Under the pieces are notes generated by a model. The model was not told the DNA's origin. It made no database searches and saw only the letters and a program-made list of their open reading frames with translations. Shown one piece after another: positions 60,106 through 64,000 of a stretch of DNA of 64,000 nucleotides. Both the position numbers and the translations under genes were made by a program. The stretch is from Mycobacterium sp. SMC-4 (lineage in GTDB: Bacteria; Actinomycetota; Actinomycetes; Mycobacteriales; Mycobacteriaceae), in the NCBI RefSeq assembly GCF_025263265.1, contig NZ_CP079869.1:1922001-1986000 (forward strand). The letters run 5' to 3'. Within the stretch, counting starts at the first letter, position 1. Each line of letters starts with the position of its first letter.

Positions 60106-60883
60106 ACTGTCACCGGCCCTGATCGCCGGTCTGTCCTTCGCCTACGTCGGCGGGATCCTGTTCCTGGCCCTCGGTGTCTACCTGAGCATCCGCCGCGGCC
60201 GCCTGCATCCGCTGCTGCTGGTGTCGATCTCGGCGATCTCGTTCTCGTGGATCGAAGCGCCCTACGACTGGGCCATGTACGCGCAGTTCCCCCCGGAGCT
60301 GCCGCGGATGCCGTCGTGGTGGCCGATGAACATGACCTGGGGTGGCGGACTGCCGTCGGCGGTGCCCATCGGCTATATCGCCTACTTCGTGTTGCCCGCG
60401 GTCATCGGCGCGGCGCTCGGGCGCAAAGTGATCAGTCAATTCGGCTGGCGCCGGCCACAGACGCTGCTGGTCGTCGGTTTCCTGGTCGGGTTCTGCTGGG
60501 CACTGCTGTTCAACGGCTTCTTCGGACCCCGTCTGGGGGTCTTCTACTACGGCTACGTAATCGACGGTTTGGCGTTGTTCCAGGGCAGCAGGTTCCAGTA
60601 CCCGGTCTACGACGCCGTCGCGATGGGCCTGCAGATGATGGTGTTCACCTACCTGCTCGGGCGGGTCGACGGACAGGGTCGCAACGTCATCGAGGTGTGG
60701 TCGGACAAGCGGTCGTCGACCAAGGTGGGTTCCTCGCTGTTGTCGGTGGCTGCTGTGGTGGTGGTCGGACATCTGATGTACGGCGCGGTGTTCGCGCCGC
60801 ATCTTGCGACCAAGCTGGGCGGATATGTGACCGAGGGGCCATCCGAGCAACTCTTCCCAGGCATCGAAAACCAACCGAGGTAA
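60095..60883 (+). CDS. AveC-like (spirocyclase family) integral membrane protein
   Basis: 262 residues from GTG 60095 with GGAGG at 60081. Six or seven membrane helices (LIAGLSFAYVGGILFLALGVYL, IAYFVLPAVIGAAL, LLVVGFLVGFCWALLFNGFF and others) with the family motif SFSWIEAPYDWAMYAQFPPELPRMPSWWP, comparable to IVWQDPIMNWAPYAVYNPDLLHWP in the 28410 gene. Function unknown in mycobacteria; AveC of avermectin synthesis forms spiroketals. Followed after 10 bp by a P450, a pairing that also holds, more loosely, at 28-33 kb. Confidence 0.75.
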   Translation: MNGELSPALIAGLSFAYVGGILFLALGVYLSIRRGRLHPLLLVSISAISFSWIEAPYDWAMYAQFPPELPRMPSWWPMNMTWGGGLPSAVPIGYIAYFVLPAVIGAALGRKVISQFGWRRPQTLLVVGFLVGFCWALLFNGFFGPRLGVFYYGYVIDGLALFQGSRFQYPVYDAVAMGLQMMVFTYLLGRVDGQGRNVIEVWSDKRSSTKVGSSLLSVAAVVVVGHLMYGAVFAPHLATKLGGYVTEGPSEQLFPGIENQPR

Positions 60884-60893
60884 GGGGTATCCC

Positions 60894-62090
60894 ATGCCGG
60901 CCAATCGCACCGCCGAGGTGTACTACGACCCGTTCGATCACGCGATCGACGACGATCCGTACCCGGTGTGGCGGCGCATGCGCGAAGAAGCGCCGCTGTA
61001 TCACAACGACACGTACAACTTCTACGCGCTGAGCCGCTACGACGATGTGGCCAAGGCGCTTCCGGACTGGGAAACCTACCGTTCCGGGAAGGGCACCACC
61101 GCCGACATCCTGTTCAACGGAATCGAGGTGCCGCCCGGCATCCTGTTGTTCGAGGACCCTCCACTGCACGATCTGCACCGGCGTCTGCTGTCCCGGGTCT
61201 TCACCCCGCGCAGGATGCTCGCCGTCGAGGACCTGGTGCGCGGATTCTGTTCGCGCGCACTGGATCCACTCATCGACGGTGACGGATTCGACTTCGTGGC
61301 CGATTTGGGGGCCGTCATGCCGATGCGCACCATCGGCTACCTGCTCGGCATCCCGGAAGAGGGTCAGGAGAAGATCCGCGAGCGCACCGACCAGAGCATC
61401 ACCGTCGGCGACGATGTCGCCGACGTCAGCGCGACGGTGTTCGCCGAGTCCATGGCGCTGTTCGCCGAATACATCGAATGGCGCGCCACCCACCCCTCCG
61501 ATGACCTGATGACCGAGTTGCTCAACGCCGAGATCGAGGAATCCGACGGCAGACGCCGCCAGCTCGAACGCACCGAGGTCCTCGCCTACACCGCGATGAT
61601 CGCCGGCGCCGGCGGCGAGACGACCGCCCGGTTGATCGGCTTCATGGGCGAGCTGCTGGGCCGGCACCCCGATCAGCGGCGCGAATTGGTCGCCGACCCG
61701 GCACTGATCCCGATGGCCGTCGAGGAGACGCTGCGCTTCGAGCCGCCGTCGCCGGTACAGGCCCGCTACGTCGCCCACGACGTGGAGCTCTACGGACAGA
61801 CGATCACCGAAGGCTCGTACATGCTGCTGCTCAACGGATCCGCCAACCGTGACGACACCCGGTACATCGACCCGGACCGGTACGACATCCATCGCACCGG
61901 CGGGCACCTGAGCTTCGGGCAGGGCATCCACTTCTGCCTGGGCTCGGCGCTGGCCCGGCTGGAGGCCAGAGTCGCCTTTGAGGAGGTCCTGAAGAGATGG
62001 AGCGACTGGGACGTCGACTATGACAACGCAGTACGGGCCCGGACATCCAGTGTGCGGGGCTGGTCCCGGATGCCGGTCCGGACCGGCTGA
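60894..62090 (+). CDS. Cytochrome P450
   Basis: 398 residues. I-helix MIAGAGGETTARLI, ExxR in EETLRFEPPSPV, heme loop FGQGIHFCLGSALARLEAR with Cys348. AAGGGG precedes ATG 60894. It is the intact version of the relic at 57836-58024 and follows the AveC-like gene by 10 bp. A class I P450 needing ferredoxin; the substrate is unknown. Confidence 0.95.
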   Translation: MPANRTAEVYYDPFDHAIDDDPYPVWRRMREEAPLYHNDTYNFYALSRYDDVAKALPDWETYRSGKGTTADILFNGIEVPPGILLFEDPPLHDLHRRLLSRVFTPRRMLAVEDLVRGFCSRALDPLIDGDGFDFVADLGAVMPMRTIGYLLGIPEEGQEKIRERTDQSITVGDDVADVSATVFAESMALFAEYIEWRATHPSDDLMTELLNAEIEESDGRRRQLERTEVLAYTAMIAGAGGETTARLIGFMGELLGRHPDQRRELVADPALIPMAVEETLRFEPPSPVQARYVAHDVELYGQTITEGSYMLLLNGSANRDDTRYIDPDRYDIHRTGGHLSFGQGIHFCLGSALARLEARVAFEEVLKRWSDWDVDYDNAVRARTSSVRGWSRMPVRTG

Positions 62091-62114
62091 TGACTGCGAC
62101 CTGAGCCGACACTA

Positions 62115-62128
62115 GGGACTTTCGTCCC
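62115..62128. promoter_or_regulatory. DosR (DevR) box
   Basis: GGGACTTTCGTCCC with flanks TA and CGG fits the hypoxia/NO regulator consensus GGGACTNNNGTCCC (full form TTSGGGACTWWAGTCCCSAA) and is nearly palindromic. It lies 59 bp before the gene for an Rv2004c-like protein, whose M. tuberculosis counterpart belongs to the DosR regulon. Confidence 0.82.
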
Positions 62129-62186
62129 CGGCGCGGAGTCGGAAGGACTGCTGTGAAGGTGTGCGCCGTTCGGGCACCATGGGGTT

Positions 62187-63677
62187 ATGAGCGGCGACGA
62201 CGCATCCGGTGTTCGCGTGCCGGCCGGCCCGGAGATCCACGAGACCCACACCGGCATCGTCGCCCTCGTCGGGGACCGCGCGTACAAGGTCAAGAAATGC
62301 ATCCGCACAGACTTCCTCGATTTTTCCGGGGTTGAACAGCGCGAGCGCGCGTGCAGGCACGAAGTCGAGCTGAACCGCCGGCTGGCGCCGCAGGCCTATC
62401 TGGGGGTGGCCCATCTCAGCGACGTCGCCGACGGGCCCGCTGAGCCGGTGATCGTGATGCGCCGCTATGCCGATCGCGACCGCCTCAGCACCCGCGTGCA
62501 ACGCGGGGTGTCCGTCGATGACGAGCTGAGGTCCATCGCCGAGGTCCTGGCACGCTTCCACGCGGGGGCGGACCGTGGCGCCGACATCGATGCCGATGCG
62601 ACCCCGACCAGGGTCGAGCAACGCTGGCGGGACAATCTGGTCGAACTGCACGGGTATGCGCCGACACTGCTGCCTGCAGCTGCCGTCGATCAGGTCGAAC
62701 GGCTTTGTGCTGAGTTCCTCGCGGGGCGCGCCGCGCTGTTCGCCGAGCGCATCGCCACCCACCGCATCGTCGACGGCCACGCCGATCTGCTGGCCGACGA
62801 CATCTTCTGCCGCCCGGAGGGGCCGGTGCTGCTGGACTGCTTGGAGTTCGATGCCGCGCTGCGCCACGTCGACGGCATCGACGACGCGGCGTTCCTGGCG
62901 ATGGATCTGGAGTTCCTGGGCCGCGGGGATCTGGCCGCGGCCTTCCTCGACCACTACCGCCGCGCTGCGCAGGATCCGGCGCCGCCCTCGCTGGTGCACT
63001 TCTACATCGCCTACCGGGCCGTGGTGCGCGCCAAGACCGACTGCATCCGCGCCCAGCAGGGCCGCGCCGAAGCAGCTGCCGACGCCCGCCGCCATCTGGA
63101 TCTCGCCGTCGAGCACCTGCGAGCCGGGGCGGTGCGTCTGATCCTGGTGGGGGGTGGTCCCGGCACCGGGAAAACGACTCTGGCACGCGGGTTGTCCGGG
63201 CATCTGCAGGCCGAGGTCATCTCCACCGATGACGTGCGGCGGGAGTTGGTGCGCGACGGGGTCCTCACCGGCCAGGCCGGTGCGCTGAGCTCCGGGCTCT
63301 ACAGCCCTGAGCAGGTCGAGAAGGTTTATGACGCCGTGCTGGACAGGGCCGCGCGACTGTTGGGTGCCGGACAGACGGTGATCCTCGACGGCACCTGGCG
63401 AGACCCCCACCACCGCGCCCGGGCTCGTGAGCTTGCCGAGCTGATGCATTGCCGCAGTGTCGAATTCGCGTGCACGCTACCGCTGGCCGAAGCCGAGGCG
63501 CGCATCGAAGGCCGGCGTCACACCACCTCGGACGCCACCCCCGGCATCGCTGCGGCCCTGGCGGTGAGCACCGCTGAGCACGACGGTGCCTGGGACGGCG
63601 CCCACCGGTTGGACACCGGTCGTCCCTTGGGTGACACCATCGCAGAGGCGCATGAAATCTGCTGTCTGGCAATTTAA
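62187..63677 (+). CDS. Phosphotransferase/P-loop ATPase fusion (Rv2004c-like, DosR regulon)
   Basis: 496 residues in two parts. Residues 1-310 resemble the aminoglycoside-phosphotransferase/kinase fold (VALVGDRAYKVKKCI, HEVELNRRL, IVDGHADLLADDIFC with the catalytic HxD-like segment, VLLDCLEFD). Residues 315-496 are a P-loop kinase domain with Walker A GGGPGTGKTTLARGL, ISTDDVRREL and VILDGTWRDPHHRARARELA. This two-domain build matches Rv2004c of M. tuberculosis. The target molecule is unknown. A DosR box precedes it, indicating induction under hypoxia or NO. Confidence 0.88.
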   Translation: MSGDDASGVRVPAGPEIHETHTGIVALVGDRAYKVKKCIRTDFLDFSGVEQRERACRHEVELNRRLAPQAYLGVAHLSDVADGPAEPVIVMRRYADRDRLSTRVQRGVSVDDELRSIAEVLARFHAGADRGADIDADATPTRVEQRWRDNLVELHGYAPTLLPAAAVDQVERLCAEFLAGRAALFAERIATHRIVDGHADLLADDIFCRPEGPVLLDCLEFDAALRHVDGIDDAAFLAMDLEFLGRGDLAAAFLDHYRRAAQDPAPPSLVHFYIAYRAVVRAKTDCIRAQQGRAEAAADARRHLDLAVEHLRAGAVRLILVGGGPGTGKTTLARGLSGHLQAEVISTDDVRRELVRDGVLTGQAGALSSGLYSPEQVEKVYDAVLDRAARLLGAGQTVILDGTWRDPHHRARARELAELMHCRSVEFACTLPLAEAEARIEGRRHTTSDATPGIAAALAVSTAEHDGAWDGAHRLDTGRPLGDTIAEAHEICCLAI

Positions 63678-63698
63678 CTCAAAGACAAGGGACGGGCG

Positions 63699-64000
63699 AT
63701 GAAGGCAATGGCATACCACGGACCAGGCCGACGGTCATGGGAAGAGGTCCCCGATCCGGTCCTGCGTGCGGCCACCGACGCCATCGTCCGCGTCGACGCC
63801 GTCACCATCTGCGGCACCGACCTGCACATCCTCAAAGGCGACGTGCCCGAGGTCACCGACGGGCGCATCCTTGGACACGAAGCAGTCGGCACCGTCGTCT
63901 CCGTCGGCGACGCAGTGCAGACGTTGTCGGTGGGGGACCGTGTCCTCGTCTCGTGCATTTCGTCATGCGGCAGCTGTCGCTACTGCCGCGAGGGCCAGTA
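63699..64000 (+). CDS. Zinc-dependent alcohol dehydrogenase, N-terminal part (truncated by window edge)
   Basis: Only the first 100 or so residues lie in the window. VTICGTDLHILKG carries the catalytic-zinc Cys, GRILGHEAVGTVVSVG the His-Glu pair, and SCISSCGSCRYCREGQ the structural-zinc cysteines. It starts with ATG 63699, 21 bp after the kinase-like gene, with AAGGGACGG upstream, and is probably in the same DosR-controlled operon. The catalytic core and NAD domain continue outside. Confidence 0.9.
   Translation, partial: MKAMAYHGPGRRSWEEVPDPVLRAATDAIVRVDAVTICGTDLHILKGDVPEVTDGRILGHEAVGTVVSVGDAVQTLSVGDRVLVSCISSCGSCRYCREGQ

Noticed and set aside
1..64000. CRISPR arrays, tRNA or rRNA genes, insertion sequences, prophage
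   Set aside because: No regularly spaced repeats, tRNA-like cloverleaf segments, rRNA, transposase or integrase motifs were found on reading both strands.

Overview
The window comes from a high-GC actinobacterium, almost certainly a Mycolicibacterium/Mycobacterium. Positions 1-11,700 follow the M. tuberculosis ffh-to-rnhB gene order (ffh, amidohydrolase, dac, SnoaL-like protein, rpsP, KH protein, rimM, trmD, lppW, rplS, lepB, rnhB, DUF2469). The remainder carries mycobacterial hallmarks: an Mce operon, a tandem-domain Mce3R-like TetR, a mycofactocin-type SDR, a DosR box and many P450s. Assignments rest on reading motifs and on memory of families; no search was run.

Layout. (1) 1-11,697: housekeeping block (SRP, peptidoglycan trimming, ribosome and tRNA maturation, signal peptidase I, RNase HII). 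Two dac paralogs and an mgtE gene differ from the M. tuberculosis layout as I remember it. (2) 11,969-19,826 (minus): a six-gene mceA-F operon plus a secreted protein, with no yrbE permease genes beside it. (3) 20,130-24,446 (minus): Mce3R-like double TetR, SnoaL-like protein and an acyl-CoA dehydrogenase pair. (4) 24,541-38,274 (plus): CbbO-like VWA protein, CbbQ-like AAA+ ATPase, a substrate-binding protein without signal peptide, AveC-like membrane protein, SDR, ALDH, two P450s, LEH/SnoaL-like protein, MFS exporter, epimerase-like protein and F420-type Ddn-like protein. (5) 38,308-56,949: a second catabolic region with ferredoxin/P450, TetR, two CoA ligases, MaoC/FAS1-like dehydratase, a second ACAD pair, crotonase, ketosteroid-isomerase-like protein, P450, Baeyer-Villiger-type monooxygenase, mycofactocin SDR, hotdog protein and CaiB-type CoA transferase. 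(6) 57,129-62,090: TetR, amidohydrolase, a 33-residue membrane protein, AveC-like protein and P450, with two gene relics that point to a decayed tandem duplication. (7) 62,115-64,000: a DosR box, an Rv2004c-like kinase/ATPase and the start of a zinc alcohol dehydrogenase.

How it fits together. An 18-bp, consistently asymmetric near-palindrome (GGAACAAATATTTGGTTC-like) occurs six times, each time just upstream of a gene: mceA, the first ACAD/VWA divergent promoter, cbbQ-like, the substrate-binding protein, the mycofactocin SDR and a 32-codon mini-ORF. This suggests one regulon linking lipid uptake (Mce), beta-oxidation-type enzymes, the AAA+/VWA pair and oxidative genes; the adjacent tandem TetR (Mce3R-like) is the natural candidate regulator. 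Two further operator families are visible: GAGAAC...TTCTC at 41.1 and 45.1 kb, and AATAGTGTGCACTATT at 57.8, 58.1 and 59.96 kb. The substrate of the pathway cannot be read from sequence; a steroid, terpenoid or other alicyclic lipid would fit the enzyme set.
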